A stretch of 64,000 bases of DNA, from contig NC_022080.4 of NCBI RefSeq assembly GCF_000445995.2, positions 3,188,001-3,252,000 on the forward strand, in the 5' to 3' direction. The position numbers and the translations under genes were made by a program. The notes below the pieces were generated by a model. The model ran no database searches. It worked only from the letters and a program-made list of their open reading frames with translations, and was not told the origin of the DNA. Positions 34,957 to 44,082 of the stretch are shown here, in pieces; position 1 is the first letter of the stretch, and the number at the start of each line of letters is the position of its first letter. The DNA is from Geobacillus genomosp. 3 (GTDB taxonomy: Bacteria > Bacillota > Bacilli > Bacillales > Anoxybacillaceae).

Positions 34957-35139
34957 TCAATTCAATAACAAATAAGCAAATTGTTTGGCGTGTTGTGGGC
35001 TCATAGTAACCTTTCCGAGGTATATATTCTCATCGGGCGATTGCTGTTGAAGATTAAGGATAATATCATGAAGAGTCATACTTAAACTAATGGAATTACA
35101 ATAAACATTGAAGGGTCTCTTTTCCATATTCCCTTCCAA
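34957..35139 (-). CDS. Small DUF3467-like protein
   Basis: This 60-codon frame contains the ending pattern KVTMSPQHAKQFAYLLLN, which matches the core MSPQHAK motif of DUF3467 proteins. The upstream part FNVYCNSISLSMTLHDIILN also fits their beta-strand start (VY-x-N-x-x-x-x). Start may be TTG 35139 behind AAAGG, or ATG 35127 behind AAGGG. DUF3467 members are about 90-100 residues, so this is short and lacks the usual C-terminal helix, possibly truncated. Function of the family is unknown. It is isolated between IS copies. Confidence 0.55.
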   Translation of the reverse strand: MEGNMEKRPFNVYCNSISLSMTLHDIILNLQQQSPDENIYLGKVTMSPQHAKQFAYLLLN

Positions 35140-35261
35140 TATACCTTTCCTCTCCCTTTTATTTTAAAACGGTATTGTAATTATATTTTACACCTGAAAG
35201 AATTTTCTTGCACTCATTTCATTAGGGAAACCGCTGTATATAGAAAATGCCTATAAATAAA

Positions 35262-35280
35262 CCGCCCCACCAAGGGGCGG
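35262..35280 (-). terminator. GC-rich terminator-like hairpin, minus strand
   Basis: CCGCCCC-TTGGT-GGGGCGG followed by TTTATTTAT on the minus strand. It lies after the original 3' end of the REP-associated transposase gene (stop at 35350), so it may have terminated the comM-transposase transcript. Confidence 0.55.
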
Positions 35281-35349
35281 CCTAATCATCGTCCTTTCCG
35301 CTGATGCCATTTCCACGCGCTTTCGATGGCTGACAAGTGACAGGCACCC

Positions 35350-35385
35350 TCACCCCCTCACAAATTCAGCATATTTTTTCTTCCG
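35350..35385 (-). pseudogene. Detached C-terminus of the REP-associated transposase
   Basis: Reading on from the gene right of IS copy 3 through the TCCG duplication gives RKKKYAEFVRG and a TGA at 35350, the usual C-terminal pattern of such transposases. The sequence just after it (GTGCCTGTCACTTGTC on the minus strand) resembles the REP-like motif found beside these genes in Bacillaceae. Confidence 0.55.
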
Positions 35386-37277
35386 CCTCACATTTCGCAC
35401 CCTCTCGACCAAAATCGGGAGGATTTTTTCATCCCGGTGTCGAATAGGTCCTTGACACACAAGGAATGCAAAGGAGTTTTTCCATCATGGACGTTCGAAT
35501 TCGGGCGATTTATGAAAGTTCCTATTTGAATATAATAAGTACCATTTTCAAAGATCTTGGCCTCCCTCAGCTGATTGACCGGCTGGTTCCGGTGGATCCT
35601 CAATGCCAAACCCGAGCCAGTGATGTGGTCGGGCTGCTTCTCTTGGATATCTTGAGCGGCCGGCAAGCCCTCGTTCATTTGGAACGGTGGGCGCATGACA
35701 TCGACTTGCCCAAGCTGATCCGGCCAGGATTGGATCCGTCTTGGTTCAACGACGATGCCATTGCTCGCCATTTGGACCGGCTGTATGAGGCCAATATCCA
35801 TCAAGTCCTTTCGTCTTGCCTGGTACAAATCTACAAGAAAGAAGGCCTCCCTCTCCGTGTCTTTCACGCGGATACGACGGACAAGACGGTTTACGGTGCG
35901 TATGAATCCGATTCGTCGGATGGGTTGCACATCACCTATGGCTATAACCGCCATCATCGCTGGCAAAAGCAGATCGGATTCGGCCTGATCGGCAACGAGG
36001 ACGGCATTCCGTTTTACGGCGACGTGCACGACGGCAACGTGCCGGACAAAACGTGGAATCCCGAGGTGTTGTCGCGAGTCCATGAGCAGCTGAGGGAAGC
36101 GAAGATCGAAGACGAATGGATTTACGTGGCAGATTCCGCTGCGATGACGAAGGACACGCTGGCGCAAACGAAAGCCGCCAACGCCTTTTTGATCACGAGA
36201 GGGCCGTCGTCGCTCCGGATTGTCAAAACGGCGCTTTCGGAGGCGGATGCCCAACCCGATTCGGCGTGGAGCGCCCCCTTTGCGCTGGCCGAGAAAAACG
36301 GCGCCACGTACCGGGTATGGGAAACGGCCTCGACATATGAAGGCCAGCCCGTACGACTGATCGTCGTCGAATCGAGTGCGCTCGACCAGCGAAAAGGAAA
36401 GACGCTCGAAACAGAACGAACCAAAGAAGCGGAGCTTCTTCGCGAGGAACAAGCCCGTTGGGAGCGTCATCCTTTCTCTTGTCGGGAAGACGCCGAACAA
36501 GCCTTGGCCTCCTTGAAGGCATCCCTTCGTCCCCGGTTCCATCGAGTGGAGGCCGTCGTCGAAGAGATCGTGCGCCCGAAAAAACGGCGTGGACGGCCGA
36601 AAAAAGGGGCGGAACCGGAAATGGAGACGCTGTACACCCTTCGGCTGAGCGTGGAATTCAACCAAGACGCGTGGGAGCAGGCGAGACGGAAAGCGTCCCG
36701 GTTTGTCCTCGTCACGACTGTTCCAAAGGAATGGAAGGGCCAACCCATGGATGCCCAAGAGATCTTGAAGCTGTATAAAGGGCAGATCTCGGTGGAAATG
36801 AACTTCTCCTTCCTAAAAGATCCGTTCTTTACGGACGAAATTTACGTCAAAAAACCGGAACGAGTGGCGGTGTTGGGCTATTTGTTTCTGCTGGCCTTGG
36901 CCATTTATCGCGTCTTCCAGCGCCGGGTGCGTCAGTTCATCACACCCGAACGCCCATTAAAGGGCGCCGGAGGCCGCAAGCTGACCCGTCCGACCGGACA
37001 AGCGATTTTTCAATTGTTTTGGTATGTCAGAGTCGTCCTGTTGGAGTTGCCGGATGGGCAAATCCAACGCAGGCTAGGGAAACCGCTCACCCCTGATCAG
37101 CGAAGGATTCTGCAGGGATTGGGCATGGATGAGAGCATTTACGTGTAACGTCATATGGAACGACTAGCGATGGTAAAAAAAGGATTGCCATCGCTAGTCG
37201 TGTTGGTCGAAACGTTATTCTGAAAAACGAAATAAAAAATCCTTTCTTTCTCCCCTGCTAGGGTGCGAAATGTGAGT
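35386..37277 (+). mobile_element. IS element, DUF4277/IS1634-type, copy 3 (1892 bp)
   Basis: Ends are CTCACATTTCGCACCCT and AGGGTGCGAAATGTGAG, flanked by TCCG on both sides (35382-35385, 37278-37281). It inserted into the 3' end of the REP-associated transposase gene. Same length as copy 1 and almost the same sequence. Confidence 0.92.
35487..37148 (+). CDS. IS1634-type (DUF4277) transposase, copy 3
   Basis: The 553-residue DDE transposase is near-identical to copy 1, with FHADTTDKTVYG, YVADSAAMTKDTL and KGQISVEMNFSFLKDPFF. ATG 35487 (MDVRIRAIYESS) is the start equivalent to copy 1 and follows AAAGGAG; the frame is open seven codons further upstream. Intact. A 456-codon open frame on the opposite strand is an antisense shadow of this gene. 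Confidence 0.93.
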   Translation: MDVRIRAIYESSYLNIISTIFKDLGLPQLIDRLVPVDPQCQTRASDVVGLLLLDILSGRQALVHLERWAHDIDLPKLIRPGLDPSWFNDDAIARHLDRLYEANIHQVLSSCLVQIYKKEGLPLRVFHADTTDKTVYGAYESDSSDGLHITYGYNRHHRWQKQIGFGLIGNEDGIPFYGDVHDGNVPDKTWNPEVLSRVHEQLREAKIEDEWIYVADSAAMTKDTLAQTKAANAFLITRGPSSLRIVKTALSEADAQPDSAWSAPFALAEKNGATYRVWETASTYEGQPVRLIVVESSALDQRKGKTLETERTKEAELLREEQARWERHPFSCREDAEQALASLKASLRPRFHRVEAVVEEIVRPKKRRGRPKKGAEPEMETLYTLRLSVEFNQDAWEQARRKASRFVLVTTVPKEWKGQPMDAQEILKLYKGQISVEMNFSFLKDPFFTDEIYVKKPERVAVLGYLFLLALAIYRVFQRRVRQFITPERPLKGAGGRKLTRPTGQAIFQLFWYVRVVLLELPDGQIQRRLGKPLTPDQRRILQGLGMDESIYV

Positions 37278-37311
37278 TCCGCTCTGTTTTTGTTCCTGAA
37301 AAGTAATCTAA

Positions 37312-37788
37312 TCATGCATCCATATTCATAAATTTCGGAGGCAGCGATTTGGGATGCATATACAAATAAACTCTCCATCGGTAATGTTCCGGCGCATGCA
37401 CCATATGAGCTTCTACAGGATTGAGATGAATATATCGACTCACTTCCAACATTCCGCTGTCATTGTCAATCCATTTACCATAATAACGCTTTTCAAATAC
37501 ATGTCCCGTCAAACGATAGCGAGTATTATAATAATTCGCATACCGTTTGTTCATGAGCGCCATGACTTTCGAAATCGGCTCCTGTTTTGAGCGCAGCTGC
37601 AGGTGAAAGTGATTCGTCATAAGGCAATATGCGGCTATTTCAAATGGGATTTTTTCGTGAAGCTGGTGGAGGATATGAAGAAAAGCGAGAAAATCATTTG
37701 TTTCCTTGAATAGGGGATCACGCCGATTGCCGCGGCAAACGATATGATAAAACCGATGGGGCACCCAGATCCGCTTTTGCCGTCCCAT
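37312..37788 (-). pseudogene. REP-associated tyrosine transposase (Y1/IS200-like), 3'-interrupted
   Basis: The 158 codons start at MGRQKRIWVPHRFYHIVCRG behind GAGG, which overlaps the comM stop. The HUH motif is in LMTNHFHLQLRS, the Y1 region is in NKRYANYYNTRYRLTGHVFE, and SRYIHLNPVEAHMV is typical of RAYT proteins. A TGA ends the frame at 37312, but the sequence past it continues the family pattern (LDYFSGTKTER) until IS copy 3. The last residues lie beyond the IS at 35350-35385. The gene therefore has both a premature stop and an insertion, and probably gives a truncated protein. RAYTs mobilise short REP hairpins. Confidence 0.75.
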
Positions 37789-37793
37789 TCTTT

Positions 37794-38822
37794 TTACCTC
37801 GCTGTTGCCTGTTGCTTCGTATATGTTTTCATCCATCTTAGCGTCATCGCTTCCCAAAGCGATTCATCCGCTATCTCTTCGGTTCCCTTTAAATCGGAAA
37901 TGGTCCTTGCCAACCGAATGATTTTCGTTTGTACACGATTGCTCCATTGATGTTGGGATGCCCATTGCTGCAACAGAAGTTGCTGCATTTTGGCAAGCGG
38001 GCTTTTTTCCATTAATAACTCAAAAGGAACACGCCCATTCGTTATTTCTTTTCCGTAACGTTCATATTGCTTTCTTCTTGCTTCTTCTACTCTTTTCCTT
38101 ATGGTTTCCGAAGATTCCGAAACCCTCGTTTCTTTGGTGAAATCAATGACTTCCAATGACAATAAAACATCCATCCGGTCATAAATCGGCCCGGAAACAC
38201 GATTTCGATACGCTTGAATTTGTTTCGGACTACATGTGCAATAGCGCGTTCTTGAGCCTAAATATCCACACGGACACGGATTCATCGCCCCAAGCAAAAT
38301 AAAGTCCGCAGGATATGTCACCGTCGACGAAATACGGCTAATCGTCACTTTCCCCGTCTCTAACGGCTGGCGAAGCATATCCAGCGTCTTTTTCGCAAAT
38401 TCCGCCATTTCATCGAGAAACAAAACACCGCGATGTGCCAGCGACACCTCGCCAGGCTTTGGGTGCGTTCCCCCGCCAATTAAAGAAACCGATGAAGCGG
38501 AATGATGCGGATGACGAAAAGGCGGATGGCCGCTCTCGATTTTTTCCCCTGCCAGCTGGTACAAACTGATCACCTCTAACTGCGCATCATGAGAAAGACT
38601 CGGCAAAATCGTCGGAAACGTTTCCGCCAACAAACTTTTCCCGCACCCAGGCGGTCCAACCATTAACACGTGATGTCCGCCTGCCGCTGCGATCTCCAAT
38701 GCTCGCTTTGCTTGATGATGGCCAATAATCGATTGAAAATCCCGATGATGCTTTCGCGGAGGGTCTATGATTTCAGGAGTGCGAAAAGCTGGGGGTAACG
38801 AAAGAACACGTTGTCCTTGCAG
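37794..38822 (-). pseudogene. comM: ComM/YifB-like AAA+ protein, C-terminal two-thirds
   Basis: This is the C-terminal part of a YifB/ComM Mg-chelatase-like ATPase. It contains the DFQSIIGHHQAKRALEIAAA junction, Walker A MVGPPGCGKS, GEVSLAHRGVLFLDEMAEF and MNPCPCGYLG, ending at TAA 37794. The N-terminal part is at 40751-41253, and an IS sits between. Joining both sides after removing one TGCAG copy gives an uninterrupted frame of 508 residues, the normal family length. ComM homologues act in branch migration during natural transformation. As it stands the gene is split and presumably inactive, though an internal start could give a truncated ATPase. Confidence 0.9.
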
Positions 38823-40750
38823 CCCGAGTTCGACAGTTTTGAGGTCATTTTAGGCAAATGGAAATGACCAAAATGCTGTTATATCAAGGGTTTCGTAATG
38901 TGGATCCTAGGAAAAAATGCCGAATTTCATAGGCACACGATTTATTAATTTTTTCTTTTAAATATAAAGTTTATACGTTATAATATAGGCATGTACATAC
39001 GACGAGTCACACGCAAAAACAAAGACGGAACGACCGTTGCTTATCTCCAGCTTGCTCACAATGAATGGGATCCAAAGGCCAAATATGCGAAAGCGAAGGT
39101 GATTTATTCATTCGGGCGCGAAGATGAAGTGGATCGCGCCGTCTTGGAGCGTCTGGCCAAAAGCATTTCGCGATTCCTTTCTCCTGAGCAGGCTTGGGAA
39201 GTCGAAAGGTTGACAGAAGAAGCCTCCGATGACTTTCAATTCCAGTCATGCAAACACCTCGGCGGCGTCTGGCTCTTGGATCAGCTCTGGAGACAACTGG
39301 GGTTGGGAGAGATTCTCCACTCCTTGTTTGCCTCCCGACATCATCAAATTCCGTTGGAACGGCTCATTTTTGCCATGGTGGCGAATCGCGCCCTTCATCC
39401 GTCAAGCAAGTTGGCGATGGAGGAGTGGGTGGAGAAAGACGTGTATATCCCTCACCTTCCTCAAGCCGCCAGCCACCAGTTATACCGGGCGATGGATGAG
39501 CTGCTGGCCGTACAGCCGGAATTGGAGCGCCAAGTGTTCCATGCCGTGGCCGATTTATTGAATTTGGAAGTCGACTTGATTTACTTCGATACGACTTCGT
39601 CGTACTTCGAAGTGGATCCCTCTGAAACACCGGAAGGAGAATCACTTCGAAAACAAGGATTCTCGAAAGACAAACGCCCAGACTTGGTCCAAATCGTCAT
39701 TGGACTGGCCGTCACCCGGGAAGGAGTCCCCATTCGCGCTTGGGTATGGCCTGGCAATACCATGGACATGACGGTCATCAAACAGGTGAAACAAGACTTG
39801 ATTGGCTGGAAGCTTGGACGTGTGATCAGCGTCATGGACCGCGGCTTTTCCTCTGAAGAGAATTTGCGAATCTTGCAACAGGCCGGCGGACACTACATTG
39901 TCGGCGAAAAAATGCGGTCCGGCAAAGCCGCCGTCGAAGAGGCATTGAGCCGCCGCGGGCGCTACCAACAAGTTCGCGAAAACTTGCATATCAAAGAAAT
40001 CATCGTGGGTGACGGAGAAGCCCGTCAACGCTATGTTCTCGTGTACAATCCCAGCGAAGCCGAACGCCAACGCAAAGAACGGGAAACGCTGCTCGAATCG
40101 CTGAAAGAGGAGTTGGAGGGGCTTCGCCAACTCCCTAATGAAACTCATCATAAGGCCACCTGCCGGCTGCGTTCCCATCCGTCCTACGGAAAATACTTGC
40201 GTCAATTGAAGGATGGAACCCTTCGCATCGACAAGCAGGCGGTTCGTGACGCGGAAAAGTACGACGGCAAATATCTCATCCGAACCTCTGATGACACCTT
40301 GTCTGCCGAAGATGTCGCCACTGGGTATAAGCAGCTGGTGGATATCGAGCAGGCCTTTCGGACGTTGAAATCGACACTTGAGCTGCGTCCCATGTATCAT
40401 CGCTTGGAAGACCGCATCCGGGCGCATGTGCTGCTCAGTTGGCTAGCCCTCTTGTTAGTTCGGATCGTGGAGATCCGGACTCATGAATCGTGGCCGAAAG
40501 TAAGGGATGAATGTGAGCGTCTTATGCTTGGACATTTTTCTTCCAAAAACGGCGACCTTTATCAACGAACCGAGCTGACGGCCAAACAAGCGCAACTCTT
40601 TACGGCTCTAGGGCTGGAGCCTCCTCCGAAGATCCTAGGCATCCATCCCCGCGCCTAGATACACGCCCGAAGTGTGCCCAAATGTCTCTCGTCCCTTTTG
40701 CATCAAGGGGCGAGAGGCATTTTGTTTGCCTAGTCACTGTCGAACTCGGG
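38823..40750 (+). mobile_element. IS1634-family element inserted in comM (1928 bp)
   Basis: Terminal inverted repeats CCCGAGTTCGACAGT (38823-) and ACTGTCGAACTCGGG (-40750) are flanked by direct repeats TGCAG at 38818-38822 and 40751-40755. It carries one intact transposase and its own promoter-like AT-rich region near 38940-38990. It is unrelated in sequence to the three 1.89-kb copies. Confidence 0.93.
38991..40658 (+). CDS. IS1634-family transposase
   Basis: The 555-residue DDE transposase starts MYIRRVTRKNKDGTTVAYLQ, the usual IS1634-family opening. Core blocks are YFDTTSSYFEVDPS, ISVMDRGFSSEENLRILQQ and QLVDIEQAFRTLKSTLELRP with the catalytic Glu. TATAAT lies 15 bases before the start. 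The frame is complete, so the element may be active. It is the cause of the comM disruption. Confidence 0.93.
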   Translation: MYIRRVTRKNKDGTTVAYLQLAHNEWDPKAKYAKAKVIYSFGREDEVDRAVLERLAKSISRFLSPEQAWEVERLTEEASDDFQFQSCKHLGGVWLLDQLWRQLGLGEILHSLFASRHHQIPLERLIFAMVANRALHPSSKLAMEEWVEKDVYIPHLPQAASHQLYRAMDELLAVQPELERQVFHAVADLLNLEVDLIYFDTTSSYFEVDPSETPEGESLRKQGFSKDKRPDLVQIVIGLAVTREGVPIRAWVWPGNTMDMTVIKQVKQDLIGWKLGRVISVMDRGFSSEENLRILQQAGGHYIVGEKMRSGKAAVEEALSRRGRYQQVRENLHIKEIIVGDGEARQRYVLVYNPSEAERQRKERETLLESLKEELEGLRQLPNETHHKATCRLRSHPSYGKYLRQLKDGTLRIDKQAVRDAEKYDGKYLIRTSDDTLSAEDVATGYKQLVDIEQAFRTLKSTLELRPMYHRLEDRIRAHVLLSWLALLLVRIVEIRTHESWPKVRDECERLMLGHFSSKNGDLYQRTELTAKQAQLFTALGLEPPPKILGIHPRA

Positions 40751-41253
40751 TGCAGATATTGCACCGTTTCTTCCAATGTCTGAACAAAGATACAATCGAG
40801 ATCTTTCAAATGATGAAGCGGAAGTGTGGGATCATACGGAAGGTATACTTTTTGAAAACCGAGCTTCTTTGCTGCCAATATCGCTGGAAGCATGCCATCC
40901 ACCGGCTGAATCGCTCCATCCAACGATAACGAACCTAAAAACGCTGCATCGGGGGAAACCGGCGCTGTCAGCTTGCCCATTGCCTTCAAAATCCCAATCG
41001 CCATCGCCAAATCAAACATCGGACTATGCTTTTTCCGCTCCGGCGGAGACAAATGAACAACAAGCCTTTTATCAAAAAAGTCGCATCCGAAAGCATAAAG
41101 CGAAGCAAGAACACGTTCCTTTGCCTCTTTCACCGACGCATCCGGCAACCCAACAATCACCATCGCCGCAATCCCAGGCACCTCCTGCACCTCCACCTGC
41201 ACCCGATACCCTTCTAACCCCCTTAACCCAATGCTTAAAATCTTCACCGTCAC
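40751..41253 (-). pseudogene. comM: ComM/YifB-like protein, N-terminal part
   Basis: The N-terminal domain of YifB/ComM: VKILSIGLRGLEGYRVQVEV, GLPDASVKEAKERVLASLYA, DLAMAIGILKA and LGSLSLDGAIQPVDGMLPAI. The frame runs on into the IS and stops there. Joined to 37794-38817 it restores the full protein. The gene reads leftwards and starts at ATG 41253. Confidence 0.9.
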
Positions 41254-41320
41254 TCATCCATCCCTCCCAATCACAGAACATTAGTTCTCACCCATCATTG
41301 TAATACCCTCCCATTTATCT

Positions 41321-41833
41321 TTCAATTACCAATATTTCGACAAATTTCGGGCGGTGAGCGCCACTTCCGGATATCGCGAAAACGCTGCAAAAGACGACAG
41401 AGTGGATGTCATTGCCTGGATGGAAAAAGAATCCGTGCACGTCATATCTGGAGTTCGGCCGGGAAGACTCATTTTTAAACCGAATGGGCCATTGGTGGAT
41501 GAGTATGAACAATCGTGGGATCTAGCAGGAGATGCAGGCGTTTTGAATCTTACGGTAAAGAACAATAAGATTTTTTATGATGAATATCCGGATGCACTGG
41601 CCCGATTGTACAGCTCGCTGACTTCTCATGGAGGAAATTATCTTGTTGCAAGTGCTAAACCGGGATTTGAATTTATCGGTGAAGGCTCTCCAACTCATGT
41701 TGGAGGAGCAAGCCACGGGGGGCTTCATAAACAAGATTCGCTAGTGCCGATGATTATAACTGGCACCGATTCGTCCCCAAAACATTTACGCATGATTGAT
41801 TTAAAAGATTGGATTTTAACACTGATTGATTGA
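41321..41833 (+). pseudogene. C-terminal fragment of an alkaline phosphatase/phosphodiesterase-family protein
   Basis: The open sequence matches the last 160-170 residues of the type I phosphodiesterase/alkaline phosphatase superfamily (FRAVSATSGYRENAAKD, YLVASAKPGFEFIGEGSP, HVGGASHGGLHKQDSLVPM). The His in SHGGLHKQDS is a metal ligand. The N-terminal half, with the nucleophile and most metal ligands, is missing, and no start signal is seen, so this is a remnant. An excellent terminator follows it. Confidence 0.72.
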
Positions 41834-41849
41834 CGCAGATAAACAATCA

Positions 41850-41890
41850 GCCTCCCGCTGACAACACTCCTTCAGCGGGAGGCTCTGTAT
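41850..41890 (+). terminator. Terminator after the phosphatase remnant
   Basis: GCCTCCCGCTGA pairs perfectly with TCAGCGGGAGGC around a 10-base loop, followed by TCTGTATTT. Confidence 0.75.
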
Positions 41891-41905
41891 TTCCTTCACA
41901 TTTCC

Positions 41906-42030
41906 ACGATGCCGCTTCCATGCACTGAAAATATTATCTTCAAGCGAATATTCCGCTTCCCAGCCCGGTTCCTTATCCATCTTCTCCGAGAAAGAGACAA
42001 GCCGCGCCGGGGCGCCCGGGCGGCATATTT
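41906..42030 (-). pseudogene. galE: C-terminal fragment of a UDP-glucose 4-epimerase (galE) gene
   Basis: A minus-strand frame reads GAPARLVSFSEKMDKEPGWE, then AEYSLEDNIFSAWKRHRG, matching the end of GalE proteins (RRAGDPA-x-LVA-x-SEKAK-x-LGW). Only about 40 codons remain. It is a relic, perhaps of a larger sugar-nucleotide locus linked to the exopolysaccharide genes. Confidence 0.6.
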
Positions 42031-42120
42031 ATGACAGCTATGCAGCTGGTTGCTTTTTTACATGTTTCAATGGCTTCGTTAGCGAAACAGCCTTCGACCA
42101 GCGGCAGGCGCCTATGCTGG

Positions 42121-43740
42121 TCACAGGCTCCAAATTTCCATTGCCTTTTTGACCAGTCTTTCTTGTCTGGAAAGAATTTGGTCCTTTGTCCATTCCTTTT
42201 CCTCTAATATTTCTTTCGTAAGATCAAACGATACTTTTTTGTTTCGTTTTTCGTAAATTTCCTTTTTACGGTCAAATGAATAGTATTGTGCAGCAGAATT
42301 TTTCACACCGCTCAATAAAGTCAAATTTCCAAGCTTATGAACCAATTCTTGATGAACATCAGGCGTGAAACGTTGGATCCAATATTCATCTTTTAGCTTT
42401 TGCGGAAGGATGTGCTCCACCGTAATTCGTCCATGGAATTGTTTTACCACGCTCTGATCTTGGCTTTCTTGTTCCAAGCGAAGGAGTATTGCTTTTACAG
42501 CAGGAGAATGGTAAATATCCGCACGTATCAATTGTTCAAATTCTTTATTATCCGCATATTTTTTAACCGTTTCAATCAGTTCATCCGCTGAACATCCTTT
42601 ATTGATCAAATTAATCACTTGATAATAAACCGTATTTCGCTTTGTTTTGCCAAGCCGGCGAACCCAGTTTTGGTACGTGATTTTTTCCATTAATTCAACA
42701 AAATCAGCGAATTCCATATCCGGCACCGGTTTATTTAGAAACGCAAGCACAGGAGGTATCCACTCATCATGAGCGACCCGATGGAGGGAAGAGATGAGTT
42801 TTTGCGTCTTAAGATGATTATCGAAATCGTTTTCCATAATTTTTTCATAATGATGAGCCGAGCGCAGGAGAAATTCAGCGAAACGAGCGGGAGCTTCTTT
42901 ATATTCTTCAAGGATCTCATCAAACTCTTGATAAAGAATTTCCTGCTGCTTGTTCCCTTTGATCGAAGTCCGCAAATGGCTTAAGAAATTATCCAGCTGC
43001 CGAATGCCAACGATATTCTCCAGTTCATTCCAACATTCTTCCACTCGGCTTCTCTCAAGAGGCTTGCTTTCACAATATTCAAACAGCCGGTTTTTTAATA
43101 AATCCCCGTTGGAAAGAGACATTCCTCTCGCATTTAAGACATTAAAAAGCCGGTAGGCGGAGGTAAAGTTATCGGTGACCACAAAGACAACATATACATG
43201 TTCTAAAATATAATTGACCAACCGCCGCAACTCGACTTCGCTGAATTCTGAAACTACTTGTTTGATTTCAAGCATATTGTCATAAAACTTCGCTTGAGTT
43301 TCACTCATTTCTTGTGCAGAGCTTATATCTTCTCCCATGAGGATATACTTCTGAAAAAATGCTTGATCTTGTTTTCTGACTATCAGGCGAGGCTGCTCCG
43401 GTTCATCCGTATAAGGGTTTACCGGCATAATTCGTTTTTGAATATCCTCTACACTAGAAGGATGCGTGATCAACTGCTTCATAACCGCAAAAATAATATT
43501 TAAAGTCGTTAACCGCTGCTGGCCGTCTACGACTTCATAACGGCGGTTGCGTTCTTTTTCAATCGTAATAATCGATCCGATAAAGTATTCAGGGTCATTA
43601 CGCTGATAAGCTTGGCAAATATCTTCTATCAACTCGCGCGCATGGCTTTTCTCCCAAGAATACGGCCGTTGATAAGGAGGAATTTCATAAATTTTGTTTT
43701 CCGTCAGTATCTCGTTGATCTTTTTTTCACTTGCCTCCAT
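42121..43740 (-). CDS. GmrSD-type restriction protein, single chain (DUF262 + DUF1524)
   Basis: The 539-residue protein has an N-terminal DUF262 (GmrS-like, ParB/sulfiredoxin fold) domain with IPPYQRPYSWEKS and VVDGQQRLTTLNIIFAVMKQ, a helical middle with NVLNARGMSLSNGDLLKNRL, and a C-terminal DUF1524 HNH-type nuclease part with ITVEHILPQ and HKLGNLTLLSGVKNSAAQ. Such fused proteins act as type IV restriction enzymes against modified phage DNA or as nucleases in related defence systems. No modification genes flank it. The nucleotide-hydrolysis (DGQQR) and HNH histidine residues are present, so it appears functional. A stand-alone gene in the island. Confidence 0.88.
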   Translation of the reverse strand: MEASEKKINEILTENKIYEIPPYQRPYSWEKSHARELIEDICQAYQRNDPEYFIGSIITIEKERNRRYEVVDGQQRLTTLNIIFAVMKQLITHPSSVEDIQKRIMPVNPYTDEPEQPRLIVRKQDQAFFQKYILMGEDISSAQEMSETQAKFYDNMLEIKQVVSEFSEVELRRLVNYILEHVYVVFVVTDNFTSAYRLFNVLNARGMSLSNGDLLKNRLFEYCESKPLERSRVEECWNELENIVGIRQLDNFLSHLRTSIKGNKQQEILYQEFDEILEEYKEAPARFAEFLLRSAHHYEKIMENDFDNHLKTQKLISSLHRVAHDEWIPPVLAFLNKPVPDMEFADFVELMEKITYQNWVRRLGKTKRNTVYYQVINLINKGCSADELIETVKKYADNKEFEQLIRADIYHSPAVKAILLRLEQESQDQSVVKQFHGRITVEHILPQKLKDEYWIQRFTPDVHQELVHKLGNLTLLSGVKNSAAQYYSFDRKKEIYEKRNKKVSFDLTKEILEEKEWTKDQILSRQERLVKKAMEIWSL

Positions 43741-44082
43741 TTAGCATCATCTCCCCCAGTAGCCAGATTTACTTTTACACATACATCTATAATACAAATT
43801 TTACGTTTTTACAACTCTCCCCTTATTCACACATGTTGACCCCAACCGTATTAATGATTTCTTCTCAAAAACCAATCCATATCATAGTTTTGTAATGATT
43901 GAGGAAGAAATTTTATGTAAAAAAGGATTCCTCGTAAGCGAAGATAACAAAAAGCAATCTTGAAGCATCTATGGGTTAGTTATGGAGAAGTTCACCAATG
44001 GAATGGATGTAGCGGGTATAGCAGAAGAGGAAACAGAGGATCTAACCATGATGCAAAACATAGAAGGAATTCGCAATCTTTC
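43741..44082. other. Spacer upstream of the GmrSD-type gene
   Basis: AT-rich first part, probably the promoter of the GmrSD-type gene. A 43-codon plus-strand frame near 43983-44114 without a ribosome site is not called. Nothing else is recognised. Confidence 0.4.

Noticed and set aside
35388..36758. 456-codon open frame on the minus strand
   Set aside because: It is antisense to the intact transposase of IS copy 3, and the same shadow appears opposite the other copies; codon bias of the sense gene explains it.
39642..40427. 261-codon frame opposite the IS1634-family transposase
   Set aside because: Antisense shadow of the intact transposase.
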